From: Hutsoniella sourekii ATCC 700629
GTDB lineage: Bacteria; Bacillota; Bacilli; Lactobacillales; Aerococcaceae
Assembly: GCF_000518205.1 (NCBI RefSeq)
Contig: NZ_JADD01000022.1
Location: forward strand, 1 to 41,127
Length of the DNA stretch: 41,127 bases
Direction of reading: 5' to 3'
A program made the translations under genes and the position numbers. The notes below the pieces were generated by a model. It was given only the letters and a program-made list of their open reading frames with translations, searched no databases and was not told the DNA's origin. Positions 8,517-17,226 of this stretch are shown piece after piece (position 1 is the stretch's first letter; each line of letters starts with the position of its first letter).

Positions 8517-8930
8517 ATGAAAGGGCAGTGGAAAGTAGTCTTAGCTATTTTGGTGTTAATTTTAGTGGTGACATTTGCTATTCAAAATACGGCAACAGCA
8601 GAAGTTGATTTTATCTTTTATCAAACGCAAGTTCCTCTAGTGTTAGTGATATTATTTAGTGTTTTAGTGGGGGCGATTGTTGGACTGATCGGATCAATGA
8701 CCGCTATCACCCGCAATAACAAGAAAAACAAAGAACTTCAAAAAGAAGTGAATCGTCTTAAGGATGAACGCAATACGCTTACCTTAAGTAAAGATAAAAC
8801 AATTGCTGATCTTAAGGCTCAAATCAAAGATATCGAATCCAAGCAACACAATACAACAATTATCCCTCAAACTCAGTACAACGGGGACACAACAGAGGAT
8901 TTAATTGACGCAAAAGATCCCTTAATTTAA
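8517..8930 (+). CDS. LapA-domain small membrane protein
   Basis: A 137-residue protein with two membrane helices (about 5-27 and 40-62), a charged coiled-coil stretch (about 66-110) and a polar tail. The FAIQNTATAEVDFIF segment between the helices is typical of the LapA (DUF1049) family; the name comes from a Gram-negative lipopolysaccharide assembly factor, and the role in Firmicutes is not established. The ATG follows TAAGGAGG. A TATAAT at 8494-8499 lies just ahead, but with no well-placed -35. It is 17 bases upstream of recJ and probably shares its transcript. Confidence 0.85.
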   Translation: MKGQWKVVLAILVLILVVTFAIQNTATAEVDFIFYQTQVPLVLVILFSVLVGAIVGLIGSMTAITRNNKKNKELQKEVNRLKDERNTLTLSKDKTIADLKAQIKDIESKQHNTTIIPQTQYNGDTTEDLIDAKDPLI

Positions 8931-8947
8931 GAAGGGGGTTAGAGTTC

Positions 8948-11296
8948 ATGAAAAGAAATTTAGCCAAATACCAGTGGGAATATCCAAAAGATCGAGGGCT
9001 AGATTGGCAAACATTTCAAGCTGAAGTTAAACAAGCGGGGGCAAGTTACCATCCCGCTTTTTTAGAGTTGGCCTATAATCGGGGATTAGATACTTATACA
9101 AAACTAAAACAGGCTACTGACCAAGAACCGCAAATCTTTCACGATCCTTATCTCTTTTATCAAATGGATCTGGCAGTTAATCGCTTGCAAGAGGCCATTG
9201 CCAATCAGGAACAGATTACTATTTATGGAGATTATGATGCTGATGGGATTACCTCAACCCTAATCATGTATGAAGCCTTAGAATCCTTAGGTGCGAGGGT
9301 AAACTATTACCTACCTAATCGATTTACTGATGGTTATGGGCCTAATCTTGAGCGCTATCAAGAGTTGGTGGAAGCAGGGACTGAGTTGATATTGACAGTG
9401 GATAACGGGGTGGCTGGATATGAAGCGGTCTCATGGGCTAAGCAAGCAGGAATTGACGTAATAATTACCGATCATCATGAAATGCAAGGAGATTTGCCGG
9501 AAGCTTATGCCATTATTCATCCTCGCCATCCTCAAGGTCAGTATCCCTTCGGAGATTTAGCTGGTGCGGGTGTAGCCCTAAAGCTAGCTAGTGCCTTGTT
9601 GGATGAAATACCGGTGGAAGCCCTTGAGCTAGCAGCTATAGGAACGGTTGCCGATCTAGTTCCCTTGACTGATGAAAATCGGACCATTGTACTGAGTGGT
9701 TTGTCCTTGATGAAAGCGACTAGTCGCCTTGGATTAGCGCGCTTATTGGCTTCTCAAAATATTAATAGCGAAGATATCGATGAAGATACCATTGCTTTTA
9801 TAATTGCACCAAGACTTAATTCTCTAGGCCGCTTAGGCGATCCGACCCCAGGTTTGGAGTTACTGGCAAGCTTTGATGAAGGCTTAGTGGACCAGTTAGT
9901 TGATCAGACCAATCAAGTCAACCAAGAGCGTAAAGATCTCGTAGACCAGATCTATGAGGAGTCACGAACATTGATTGAAAAGACTCAAGAGCGACCTTCT
10001 ATCCTAATCCTATCTGGAAAGGACTGGTCTCAAGGTGTCTTAGGCATTGTGGCTAGCCGGTTGGTTGAACACTACCAACGGCCGGCACTGGTTTTCCAAT
10101 ATAATGGAGACTCTAATGAATACAAGGGATCGGGTAGGAGCATTCCTGGGGTGGACTTATTTCAACTGCTTAGTCAAAATTCTTCACTTCTAAAGGCTTT
10201 CGGTGGCCATGAGCAGGCAGCTGGACTAACAATTGGCTCTGAGAATTGGGAAGCCTTTAAGACGACCATATTAAGCCAGGCTGACGGCTTCCAAGCTCAA
10301 ATTCAAAAGCCTGAAGTCAAAAAGATTGACTTGGTATTAAATCCTGAAGACGTAACCCTTGATCTAATTGAAGAAATTAATCAATTAGGGCCCTTTGGCA
10401 TGGGAAATGAACGGCCATTGATTGCTATCGACCAAGCCCAAGTGCAAAAGATAAACTTTATAGGGAGTCAAAGGAATCATGTTAAGCTATCCATTTCAAG
10501 TTCTGACCAGTCTAATTCATTGTTAACGGCAATAGGGTTTTCAAAGGCTGATCAAGCCCAGGATATTCAAGAAAATCAGCAAATTAATTTATTAGGTCAG
10601 CTTTCGATTAATGAATGGCAATCACAAAAATCCGCGCAACTTTTGATAGAAGACTTATCTATCGAGGGGAACCAATGGATTGATTGGCGGTCTAGCCGAT
10701 TATCTCCGGATATTTTTACTTTGGAGGAGGCCCTTTATGTCTTTAGACATCAACGATTGCTTGACTATTATCAAGATAAAATTCCTAGTAGTAGTATGGC
10801 AATGCTCTATAATCAAGATCAAGAGATTCCCAGTCATATAGAATCCTTGGTGATAGTAGAAGCGCCTAAGGATCTAGGCTATCTAAATAAGCTATTGGCT
10901 TTGGATTTAGCTAAAGTTTATTTAGTCAGCTATGTCCAAGAATCAAAATATCTAGCAGGAGCTCCTTCACGACCTGATCTGATTAAACTCTACGCTTATT
11001 GTAAACAAGTCAATCAATTTGAAATTAGGCCACAGTTAGCGTCAATTAGTTCTCAGCTCAAGCTATCCCAAACTAAACTTAAAATCATGTTTTTGATGTT
11101 TTTGGAAGCAGGATTTGTTACAATTAAGGATGGTTGGCTTGAAATGAACCGTGTAACTACCAATCAAAAGGTTGATTTAACTCAACTTGACTCCTATAAG
11201 GACTATTTAAAGATGATGGAAATAGAAGAATTGCTTAATTATCAGTCTTTGGCTGATATTAAGGATTATTTTGAAGGGAAGATACAAGATGATTGA
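8948..11296 (+). CDS. recJ: Single-stranded-DNA-specific exonuclease RecJ
   Basis: 5'-3' exonuclease on single-stranded DNA that acts in recombinational repair, base excision and mismatch repair. The 782 residues hold the DHH phosphoesterase core with GDYDADG (94-100), the DHH motif itself (175-177), and the DHHA1 motif GGHEQAAG near 418, followed by an OB-like domain and the long C-terminal extension common in Bacilli. The start is ATG at 8948 after AAGGGGG. Its last eight bases overlap apt (stop at 11294-11296), indicating translational coupling. The recJ-apt pair is common in Firmicutes. Confidence 0.96.
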   Translation: MKRNLAKYQWEYPKDRGLDWQTFQAEVKQAGASYHPAFLELAYNRGLDTYTKLKQATDQEPQIFHDPYLFYQMDLAVNRLQEAIANQEQITIYGDYDADGITSTLIMYEALESLGARVNYYLPNRFTDGYGPNLERYQELVEAGTELILTVDNGVAGYEAVSWAKQAGIDVIITDHHEMQGDLPEAYAIIHPRHPQGQYPFGDLAGAGVALKLASALLDEIPVEALELAAIGTVADLVPLTDENRTIVLSGLSLMKATSRLGLARLLASQNINSEDIDEDTIAFIIAPRLNSLGRLGDPTPGLELLASFDEGLVDQLVDQTNQVNQERKDLVDQIYEESRTLIEKTQERPSILILSGKDWSQGVLGIVASRLVEHYQRPALVFQYNGDSNEYKGSGRSIPGVDLFQLLSQNSSLLKAFGGHEQAAGLTIGSENWEAFKTTILSQADGFQAQIQKPEVKKIDLVLNPEDVTLDLIEEINQLGPFGMGNERPLIAIDQAQVQKINFIGSQRNHVKLSISSSDQSNSLLTAIGFSKADQAQDIQENQQINLLGQLSINEWQSQKSAQLLIEDLSIEGNQWIDWRSSRLSPDIFTLEEALYVFRHQRLLDYYQDKIPSSSMAMLYNQDQEIPSHIESLVIVEAPKDLGYLNKLLALDLAKVYLVSYVQESKYLAGAPSRPDLIKLYAYCKQVNQFEIRPQLASISSQLKLSQTKLKIMFLMFLEAGFVTIKDGWLEMNRVTTNQKVDLTQLDSYKDYLKMMEIEELLNYQSLADIKDYFEGKIQDD

Positions 11297-11804
11297 TTTA
11301 AAAGAATATATCGCAGCTGTACCTGACTATCCGCAAGAAGGAGTTATCTTTAGAGATATTACTCCTTTAATGGCTGATGGCCATGCTTTTAGTTATGCTA
11401 CCCAACAAATTGTCGATTACGCTAAAGAGCTCGAAGTTGATGTAGCAGCTGGACCTGAAGCGAGAGGATTTATTATTGGGTGCCCCGTAGCCTATGCTCT
11501 GGAAATTGGTTTTGTTCCGGTACGTAAACCAGGAAAATTACCAAGAGAAACCGTTGAAGTCGAGTATGATCTTGAATATGGCACTGACACCTTGACGATG
11601 CATAAGGATGCAATTAAGCCAGGACAGAGAGTCCTAATTATTGATGACCTGTTAGCAACAGGTGGAACTGTAAAAGCAACGATTGATTTAGTTGAAAAAC
11701 TAGGTGGTATCGTAGTCGGTTGTGCTTTTCTGATTGAATTGGAAGGTCTTAAGGGGTCTGAAAAATTAGAAGGGTACCCTTACAAGGCTTTACTTAAATA
11801 TTAA
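11289..11804 (+). CDS. apt: Adenine phosphoribosyltransferase
   Basis: Purine salvage enzyme that makes AMP from adenine and PRPP in the cytosol. Its 171 residues match the family length. The PRPP-binding motif is [13 protein letters not shown] (about 115-127), preceded by PEARGFI and the flexible-loop segment [13 protein letters not shown] chose ATG 11289, giving the normal MIDLKEYI start and the ribosome binding site GAAGGGAAG, over an upstream in-frame TTG. It overlaps recJ by eight bases. A short CAGAAA/TTTCTG hairpin follows the stop at 11809-11823 without a clear U-tract. Confidence 0.96.
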   Translation: MIDLKEYIAAVPDYPQEGVIFRDITPLMADGHAFSYATQQIVDYAKELEVDVAAGPEARGFIIGCPVAYALEIGFVPVRKPGKLPRETVEVEYDLEYGTDTLTMHKDAIKPGQRVLIIDDLLATGGTVKATIDLVEKLGGIVVGCAFLIELEGLKGSEKLEGYPYKALLKY

Positions 11805-11850
11805 TTAGCAGAAATAATTTCTGTTCAATTAAAGCTTTGATCAATAGATT

Positions 11851-12002
11851 CAAAAATCGAATATTCCTGACTTAGAATCCTTGTGATCTACTCTTTGTCA
11901 AGGCGTGTGTCCCTTGTTCTCTAAGGGATGGATTCCTTGGTATTTAGCCAGATCCGTGGTTTAAGCTACTTTCTAAGTCAGGGATGTTCGATTTTTGTTT
12001 TT
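11851..12002 (+). ncRNA. ssrS: Large structured RNA, candidate 6S RNA
   Basis: A 27-bp closing stem pairs 11851-11877 with 11971-11997; two pairs are U-G and the rest are Watson-Crick. Inside, an unpaired 5' side (about 11878-11898) and a longer 3' side (11941-11970) form a big central bubble, closed by a terminal arm CAAGG/CCTTG (11899-11903 with 11935-11939) and CCCTT/AAGGG (11911-11915 with 11923-11927). Closing stem, large bubble and interrupted terminal arm is the 6S architecture that mimics an open promoter for sigma-A polymerase. A short U-run follows (11998-12002). The position after apt fits my recollection of Firmicute 6S genes. At about 150 bases it is shorter than the usual 190-200, and no clear promoter precedes it, so a structured leader or terminator remains possible. 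Confidence 0.5.
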
Positions 12003-12171
12003 AAACAAATACGTAGGGCAGACTGACCATCAGGTTTTACTATTTATTGCGATAAATAACAAGTAAGAGATGGAATTCAGCTATTTTTATGAATACTTTA
12101 TGAGGGTCGGCTCTTTGAAAAGGCTAACAAATTAGATTTAGATAAAATTTCTTTTTTAGCTAGCACCTGGT

Positions 12172-12214
12172 TTGACAAAGTGACAACCTATAATTATTAT
12201 GAGAATGTCACTTT
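12172..12214 (+). promoter_or_regulatory. opuA (busAB) promoter with bipartite BusR-type operator
   Basis: A consensus promoter, TTGACA (12172-12177), 17 bases, TATTAT (12195-12200), is flanked by a 9-bp inverted repeat: AAAGTGACA (12177-12185) and TGTCACTTT (12206-12214). The GTGAC and GTCAC cores are 22 bases apart. The repeat starts at the end of the -35 and stretches past the -10, so a bound dimer or tetramer would block polymerase. This matches my memory of the bipartite site recognised by BusR, whose likely gene lies downstream at 15244. Bases 12003-12171 show no gene or clear structure. Confidence 0.8.
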
Positions 12215-12243
12215 TTCATTTGAATAAATACCAAGGAGGATTT

Positions 12244-13446
12244 ATGGCCAAGTTATCAGTCCGAAATTTGACCAAAATTTTTGGCAACCAAGAGCAAGTT
12301 GATCAAGCCCTTGACCTTGTCAAAAAGAAGGTTGATAAAAATGAAATTTTAAATCAAACGGGAGCGACCGTTGGAGTCTATGATGCAAGCTTTGATGTTA
12401 ATGAAGGTGAAATCTTCGTTATAATGGGCTTATCTGGTAGTGGGAAATCGACTCTTATTCGTTTGTTGAATCGTTTGATCGAACCAACTAGTGGGGATAT
12501 TTTAATTGATGGTGAGAATGTTTCAGATATGGATAAATCGACCTTAAGACAGACTCGCCGCGATAAGATTAATATGGTTTTTCAAAGCTTTGCTTTATAC
12601 CCTCATCGCACCCTCTTAGAAAATGTTGAATATGGACTTGAGGTGCGCGGAGTAGATAAGAAAGAACGTCAAGAGCGAGCTGAGAGAGCTTTAGACAATG
12701 CAAATCTCCTGGATTTTAAGGATCAATATCCTGATCAATTATCAGGCGGGATGCAACAGCGAGTGGGTCTAGCTCGGGCCTTGGCCAATGACCCAGATAT
12801 TTTATTAATGGATGAGGCTTTTTCAGCTTTAGACCCATTAATTCGTAAAGATATGCAAGATGAATTGATTGAATTGCAAGCTAGTCAGAAACGGACCATT
12901 ATTTTTATTACCCATGACTTGAATGAAGCGTTAAGGATTGGGGATCGGATAGCGATCATGAAAGATGGACGTATCATGCAAATTGGTACGGGTGAGGAAA
13001 TCTTAATGGAACCGGATAGTGACTTTGTTCGTGACTTTGTGGTGGACGTGGACCGTTCTAAAGTATTGACAGCCGAAAATATTATGGTTCCGGCTATTTC
13101 TGTTGACGTTGAAGGGGATACTGCTAAATCGGCTCTCCACCGGATGCGACATGATGATGTTAATGTCTTACTTGCCGTGACCCCATTCAATGAATTAGTT
13201 GGATTCTTGGATATTCGAGATGTGGCCTTAGCGACCAAAGGGTCTACCAAGCTAGGGGAAATCGTGGATTCCAATGTAGTAGCAGTTGAACCGACAGCAT
13301 TAGTGGAGGATTTATTTGACTTAATGAATAATTCACCTGCTCCGATTGTTGTCGTTGATGACGATCAAAAAGTTCAAGGGGTAATTAGACGTCGTACTAT
13401 ACTTGACGCTCTGACACCTGAAGATGCAGAGGAGGATGAAGGATAA
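12244..13446 (+). CDS. opuAA: Glycine betaine ABC transporter ATP-binding subunit (OpuAA/BusAA)
   Basis: ATPase of an OpuA-type importer for glycine betaine, 400 residues. It has the family's N-terminal extension before Walker [10 protein letters not shown] (62-70), the signature LSGGMQQR (from 166), Walker [14 protein letters not shown] (187-199) and, at about 275-390, two CBS domains that serve as ionic-strength or c-di-AMP sensors in OpuA proteins. I chose the ATG at 12244 with AAGGAGG upstream; the longer frame from 12199 would begin inside the promoter. Its stop overlaps the opuABC start (TAATG), so the two are translationally coupled. The BusR-type operator above points to repression at low osmolarity or high c-di-AMP. 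Confidence 0.95.
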   Translation: MAKLSVRNLTKIFGNQEQVDQALDLVKKKVDKNEILNQTGATVGVYDASFDVNEGEIFVIMGLSGSGKSTLIRLLNRLIEPTSGDILIDGENVSDMDKSTLRQTRRDKINMVFQSFALYPHRTLLENVEYGLEVRGVDKKERQERAERALDNANLLDFKDQYPDQLSGGMQQRVGLARALANDPDILLMDEAFSALDPLIRKDMQDELIELQASQKRTIIFITHDLNEALRIGDRIAIMKDGRIMQIGTGEEILMEPDSDFVRDFVVDVDRSKVLTAENIMVPAISVDVEGDTAKSALHRMRHDDVNVLLAVTPFNELVGFLDIRDVALATKGSTKLGEIVDSNVVAVEPTALVEDLFDLMNNSPAPIVVVDDDQKVQGVIRRRTILDALTPEDAEEDEG

Positions 13447-15167
13447 TGCTTGAAAATATTCCAACGATACCAATGGCGCCTTGGATTGAGAAGGCTACTG
13501 CTTGGCTCACCGAAACATTTGCAGGAATGTTTAATTTTTTGCAGGCAAGTGGGAATTTATTGATGAATTCAATGACCGAAGCACTTCACATGGTACCAGC
13601 CATTGCCTTGATTATTATTTTACCGATTCTATTATATTTTATTTCTAATCGTAAGTTAGGCTTGAGTCTATTTGCTCTTGTCGGCCTATTCTTTGTTTAC
13701 AACCAAGGTTTGTGGTCGGCCATGTTATCAACCTTAACCTTAGTGATTATGGCCAGCTTGATCTCAGTTGTAATAGGGATCCCATTGGGGATATTAATGG
13801 CCAAGAGCGACCGGGCTGAAAGTATTATTCAGCCACTCCTAGACTTTATGCAGACTATGCCTGCTTTTGTTTATTTAATTCCTGCCGTGGCCTTTTTTGG
13901 TATCGGTATGGTTCCTGGGGTCTTTGCATCTGTGATATTTGCCTTACCGCCGACCGTTCGGATGACCAATTTAGGTATTCGTCAGGTTTCAACTGAATTA
14001 ATTGAAGCGGCGGATTCTTTTGGATCAACAGCTTGGCAGAAGCTCTTTAAGGTCGAATTACCTATAGCAAAGGAAACGATTTTCTCTGGTATTAATCAGA
14101 CAACAATGTTAGCTCTTTCGATGGTTGTTACGGCTTCCATGATTGGGGCACCCGGACTTGGTGAAGGCGTCTTGACGGCCTTGCAGAGAGCTAGGGTAGG
14201 AAACGGCTTTGTTAATGGTTTGGCCTTAGTTATCTTAGCTATTATTATTGACCGTTTCACTCAAGCATTAACCATGTCACGAGTTGAAGTGAGCCAATTA
14301 GCAGATTCGCGAGTTAAGCAGAGACGTTTTGGGCAAATTATTTTGTCAGCTTTGGGAGTTCTCTTATTACTAGGAACTTCCTTCCAAGCTTTTGGAGGTA
14401 TGGGAGATAAGATTCAGGTTGGAAGTACCCAGTATGATAGTGAAATTGCCTCAGCGCATGTCATCAAGAAGATTCTTGAAGATGAGGGCTTCGAGGTTGA
14501 ATATAATGAACTTGATCCTGCGGTTCTCTTTTCTTCGCTTTCATCTGGTGATATTGACTTTACTGTATCGCCTTGGTTGCCAGTTACCCAAGGACCCCTA
14601 TATGAACGCTATCAAGGACAATTTATTGATCTAGGCCCTAACTTGGAAGGTCCTCAAAACGGTTTAACGGTTCCTAGCTACATGGGTATAACTAGCATTG
14701 AAGACTTAAACACTCAGGCTAATCAAGTAATCACAGGAATTGAGCCTGGTGCTGGTATTACTGAAATGACTGAGGCGACGCTTGATAGTTACCCTAACTT
14801 GCAATCATGGAGTCAACAGACTTCTTCAACAGGAGCCATGTTGATTGAATTAGAGACGGCTATAGCTAATCAAGATGAGATTGTCATTACGGGTTGGACG
14901 CCTCATTGGATGTTCTCTGAATATGATCTTACCATGCTTGAAGATCCTAAGGAGACAATGGGAACGGAAGAGAACGTGCATACCTTAACCCGTCAAGGAT
15001 TCCAAGAGGACTATCCTGAAGCTCAGAAAATTATTGATAACTTTTTCTGGGAAATTGAAGATATGGAATCTGTGATGTACGATATGCACCTAGGCATGAC
15101 TGCAGAAGAAGCAGCTGCTAAATGGGTTGAGGAAAATCAAGAGAAAGTCGCTAGCTTCAAACGTTAA
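13446..15167 (+). CDS. opuABC: Glycine betaine ABC transporter permease fused to substrate-binding domain (OpuABC/BusAB)
   Basis: A 573-residue fusion: membrane permease (about 1-300) and an extracellular OpuAC-type substrate-binding domain (about 317-573, from KIQVGSTQYDSE). The permease has a scaffold helix region followed by the BPD-type core; its EAA-like coupling loop is around STELIEAADSFGSTAWQK. The receptor half has several Trp residues (SPWLPV, GWTPHW) of the kind that cage quaternary ammonium groups. Such fusions are typical of Lactococcus-type OpuA/BusA systems. It overlaps opuAA by one base and is followed by a strong terminator. Confidence 0.95.
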   Translation: MLENIPTIPMAPWIEKATAWLTETFAGMFNFLQASGNLLMNSMTEALHMVPAIALIIILPILLYFISNRKLGLSLFALVGLFFVYNQGLWSAMLSTLTLVIMASLISVVIGIPLGILMAKSDRAESIIQPLLDFMQTMPAFVYLIPAVAFFGIGMVPGVFASVIFALPPTVRMTNLGIRQVSTELIEAADSFGSTAWQKLFKVELPIAKETIFSGINQTTMLALSMVVTASMIGAPGLGEGVLTALQRARVGNGFVNGLALVILAIIIDRFTQALTMSRVEVSQLADSRVKQRRFGQIILSALGVLLLLGTSFQAFGGMGDKIQVGSTQYDSEIASAHVIKKILEDEGFEVEYNELDPAVLFSSLSSGDIDFTVSPWLPVTQGPLYERYQGQFIDLGPNLEGPQNGLTVPSYMGITSIEDLNTQANQVITGIEPGAGITEMTEATLDSYPNLQSWSQQTSSTGAMLIELETAIANQDEIVITGWTPHWMFSEYDLTMLEDPKETMGTEENVHTLTRQGFQEDYPEAQKIIDNFFWEIEDMESVMYDMHLGMTAEEAAAKWVEENQEKVASFKR

Positions 15168-15176
15168 CGTTTAGAA

Positions 15177-15205
15177 TAACCCGCTTTTAAAAGCGGGTTA
15201 TTTTT
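15177..15205 (+). terminator. Intrinsic terminator of the opuA operon
   Basis: TAACCCGCTTTT (15177-15188) pairs with AAAAGCGGGTTA (15189-15200), followed by TTTTT (15201-15205). It ends the transporter transcript just before the busR promoter. Confidence 0.85.
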
Positions 15206-15206
15206 A

Positions 15207-15215
15207 TGCTATAAT
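15207..15215 (+). promoter_or_regulatory. Extended -10 promoter of busR
   Basis: TGCTATAAT is a full extended -10 element directly after the U-tract of the opuA terminator; no good -35 is seen. It would let the regulator be expressed separately from the transporter. No complete copy of the bipartite operator lies here. Confidence 0.6.
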
Positions 15216-15243
15216 AAGCAAGCTAGGGGTAGGAGGTGTCATT

Positions 15244-15891
15244 ATGCGTCAAATTAAGCAAGCAAAGTATATTCAAATTGCCAGTCAATTAGCCGAAATG
15301 ATCGCTAATGGTGAAATTAAAGAGGGGGAGAAAATATCTGCTAGAGGCTTTATCTCACAAACTTATCAAGTCTCATTCGAGACAGGACGTAAAGCTCTGA
15401 TTGTCTTAAAAGATTTAGGGATTGTTTCTACCTTCAAAGGTAGCGGTTCCTTTGTAGCTTCCCAAGCCAAAGCCAAGCAATATGTTAAACAGTACAAGGA
15501 TATTCAGAGTTTAGAAGAGTCCCGGTTGGAAATTTTGGATAATTACCAACAACAAAAAGCGATTTGGCAACAGTTTGAAAAGCAATTAAACCAGTATATG
15601 GATCAAATGCATAAAACGATAGATTATTATCCTTTTGTTCCCAATGAACTTTTATTAACAGAAAAGGCTCACTGGCTCAACTTGTCGGTAGCAGATATAA
15701 ATCTATGGCATCAAACGGAAGCGACCTTGGTGGCTGTTCGTCGTCAGGGAGAATTGGTGATTTCCCCTGGGCCTTATTTTATCTTACAGGAGCAAGACCG
15801 GCTCTACTATGTTGGCCCCCTCTCATCGATTGAGCGAATGTATCATTTATTCTATGGTGAGGACGATTCCAAGCTCCAGCTTAACAAATAA
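15244..15891 (+). CDS. busR: BusR-like c-di-AMP-responsive repressor (GntR wHTH plus RCK_C)
   Basis: A 215-residue regulator with a GntR-type winged helix (about 1-75: YIQIASQLAEMIANGEI, SFETGRKALIVL, FKGSGSFVAS), a coiled-coil linker rich in Gln and Glu (about 85-125), and a C-terminal RCK_C/TrkA_C-type domain (about 130-205: LNLSVADINLWHQTEATLVA, VISPGPYFILQ, DRLYYVG). That order is diagnostic of BusR, the repressor of the betaine transporter busAB in lactococci and streptococci, where c-di-AMP bound to RCK_C strengthens DNA binding. It lies just downstream of opuA with its own extended -10 promoter, and a matching operator sits over the opuA promoter. In Lactococcus, as I recall, busR is upstream of the transporter. 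ATG 15244 follows AGGAGGTG. Confidence 0.88.
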   Translation: MRQIKQAKYIQIASQLAEMIANGEIKEGEKISARGFISQTYQVSFETGRKALIVLKDLGIVSTFKGSGSFVASQAKAKQYVKQYKDIQSLEESRLEILDNYQQQKAIWQQFEKQLNQYMDQMHKTIDYYPFVPNELLLTEKAHWLNLSVADINLWHQTEATLVAVRRQGELVISPGPYFILQEQDRLYYVGPLSSIERMYHLFYGEDDSKLQLNK

Positions 15892-15919
15892 AAGACTTTG
15901 GGCTATAATACCTGGGAAC

Positions 15920-15941
15920 AAAAAAATCCCCTGAGGGGATT
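15920..15941 (-). terminator. Terminator of lexA
   Basis: AATCCCC (15925-15931) pairs with GGGGATT (15935-15941) around a 3-base loop. Read on the minus strand, the stem is followed by seven T (15920-15926 on the plus strand is all A). It may also slow transcription arriving from busR. Confidence 0.8.
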
Positions 15942-15946
15942 AAATC

Positions 15947-16564
15947 TTAGAATTGACGGTAAAGACTAACAACTTTGCCTAAAATGGTCACTTCATCTAG
16001 GATGATATCATCCATATAGTCATTTTCAGGTCGCAGAATATAGTGGTCTTTTCTTTTATAAAATGACTTGCAGGTTGCTTCATTATCAGCTGTCAAGGCA
16101 ACGACAATCTCGCCATTTTCGACGGAAGGTTGCCTTCTAACGGTAATAAGGTCCCCATTTAGAATGCCTACGTTGACCATCGAGTCGCCGACAATTTCAA
16201 GCATAAACAGATCTTTAGAATCAAAGTGGGCTAGATCGGGAGCAATCGGGAAGAAATCAGTTGCTTCTTCAACGGCTAGGATAGGAGAACCAGCGGCTAC
16301 CCGGCCCAAAACTGGTATGGACGTTGGTTGAATACCTAATTCGTCTAAGCCTTTTTGGGTTAATTCGATGGCACGTGTTTTAGCTGAGTCTTTAATGAGG
16401 TAACCATTTTGTTCTAAGCGGGAGATATGGCCATGGACGGTTGAGGTGGAAGCTAGTCCAACGGTTCGACCAATTTCTCTAACCGTTGGTGGATAGCCGT
16501 TATCTTGAATGGCATCGTAAATACAGCGAAGCACACTCAATTGTTTATCTGAGATGGTTGTCAT
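15947..16564 (-). CDS. lexA: SOS repressor LexA
   Basis: Self-cleaving repressor of the DNA damage response, 205 residues. The N-terminal winged helix (about 1-70) is followed by the S24 latent-peptidase domain: the cleavage site Ala91-Gly92 in RVAAGSP, the catalytic Ser128 in VGDSMV, and Lys166. Start ATG 16564. Its promoter on the minus strand, TTGAAA (16618-16623), 17 bases, TATAAT (16595-16600) with an extended TG, overlaps the SOS box at 16621-16634, so it represses itself. Divergent ynzC shares the box. The layout is that of Bacillus lexA, but without yneA and yneB. Confidence 0.97.
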   Translation of the reverse strand: MTTISDKQLSVLRCIYDAIQDNGYPPTVREIGRTVGLASTSTVHGHISRLEQNGYLIKDSAKTRAIELTQKGLDELGIQPTSIPVLGRVAAGSPILAVEEATDFFPIAPDLAHFDSKDLFMLEIVGDSMVNVGILNGDLITVRRQPSVENGEIVVALTADNEATCKSFYKRKDHYILRPENDYMDDIILDEVTILGKVVSLYRQF

Positions 16565-16567
16565 AGT

Positions 16568-16634
16568 TTCACACCCTTAATTATTGTTGCTACAATTATA
16601 GCATGGCTTAGAGGTGTTTTCAAACAAATGTTCG
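16568..16634. promoter_or_regulatory. Divergent lexA and ynzC promoters with shared SOS box
   Basis: The SOS box is CGAACATTTGTTTG on the minus strand (16621-16634), one base off the Firmicute CGAAC-N4-GTTCG consensus. It overlaps the lexA -35 (16618-16623; -10 at 16595-16600, extended). On the plus strand, TTCACA (16568-16573), 17 bases and TACAAT (16591-16596) give a promoter for ynzC that starts just before the box, so one LexA dimer could control both genes. Confidence 0.82.
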
Positions 16635-16647
16635 CAAGGAGGAAATG

Positions 16648-16899
16648 ATGTTAAGTAAAGAAAAAATGGCTCGCCTGAACGAATTGGCAGCCAAGAAAAA
16701 GTCAGGCACACTCACTGATCAAGAGCAAGCCGAGCGTAAGGCTCTACATCAGGAATATTTAAAATCGTTTAGACAATCTTTTGCAAATAATGTAGAGGGA
16801 ATCAAAATTGTAGATCCTAAAGGAAATGATCTCACCCCAGAAAAGGTAAAAGATATTCAAAAAGAAAAAGGATTGCACGGGCGCGATCAGGAACTTTAA
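16648..16899 (+). CDS. ynzC: DUF896 family protein YnzC
   Basis: Small cytosolic protein of the UPF0291/DUF896 family, 83 residues. It has the typical KMARLNELAAKKKSGTLT and EQAERKALHQEYLKSFR helices and a VDPKGNDLTPEKVK tail. Its function is not known. In Bacillus it is the last gene of the SOS operon yneA-yneB-ynzC, divergent from lexA; here it is directly next to the SOS box, and the cell-division inhibitor gene yneA and the resolvase gene yneB are missing. Two ATGs are possible: 16648 has the better spacing (five bases) from AAGGAGG. Confidence 0.9.
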   Translation: MLSKEKMARLNELAAKKKSGTLTDQEQAERKALHQEYLKSFRQSFANNVEGIKIVDPKGNDLTPEKVKDIQKEKGLHGRDQEL

Positions 16900-16966
16900 T
16901 TAGGCATAGTATTTTACTTGGATTTAAGATAAGATACTTAAGTAGAATTAGTTTGGAGGAATGTAA

Positions 16967-17182
16967 ATGGAAACTTGGATTTGGATTGTGATTGTTGTTA
17001 TCGCTTTGATTGGTGGTTTTGCGGGAGGCTTCTTTATGGCTCGCCGTTATATGATGGATTATTTCAAAAAAAATCCTCCTATTGATGAGCGTATGATCAC
17101 GCAGATGATGACTAGTATGGGACAGAAACCATCTAGAAAAAAAGTCCAACAAATTATGAATTCAATGAAGGTTAGAGATTAA
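16967..17182 (+). CDS. yneF: UPF0154 membrane protein YneF
   Basis: A 71-residue protein with one N-terminal membrane helix (about 4-25: [20 protein letters not shown]) and a basic tail with [20 protein letters not shown], the hallmark of the YneF family. The function is unknown. It follows ynzC by 67 bases, as in the Bacillus lexA neighbourhood (where tkt and yneE intervene). The ATG follows TTGGAGGA. It ends in a strong bidirectional terminator shared with plsC. Confidence 0.92.
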   Translation: METWIWIVIVVIALIGGFAGGFFMARRYMMDYFKKNPPIDERMITQMMTSMGQKPSRKKVQQIMNSMKVRD

Positions 17183-17188
17183 TAAAAG

Positions 17189-17226
17189 GCCCCTCCAGCT
17201 TTTTGGAGGGGCTTCTCTTTTATTTT
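17189..17226. terminator. Terminator between yneF and plsC
   Basis: GCCCCTCCA (17189-17197) and TGGAGGGGC (17204-17212) form a GC-rich hairpin followed on the plus strand by a T-rich run (17213-17226). A short A-run before it (17184-17187) makes weaker termination possible for plsC. Confidence 0.85.

Noticed and set aside
12885-13274. 129-codon open frame on the minus strand inside opuAA
   Set aside because: It is the antisense shadow of a clearly coding ATPase gene and resembles no protein.
17184-17190. Dedicated plsC terminator on the minus strand
   Set aside because: The minus-strand U-tract after the shared hairpin is only four to five bases, so efficient termination is doubtful.
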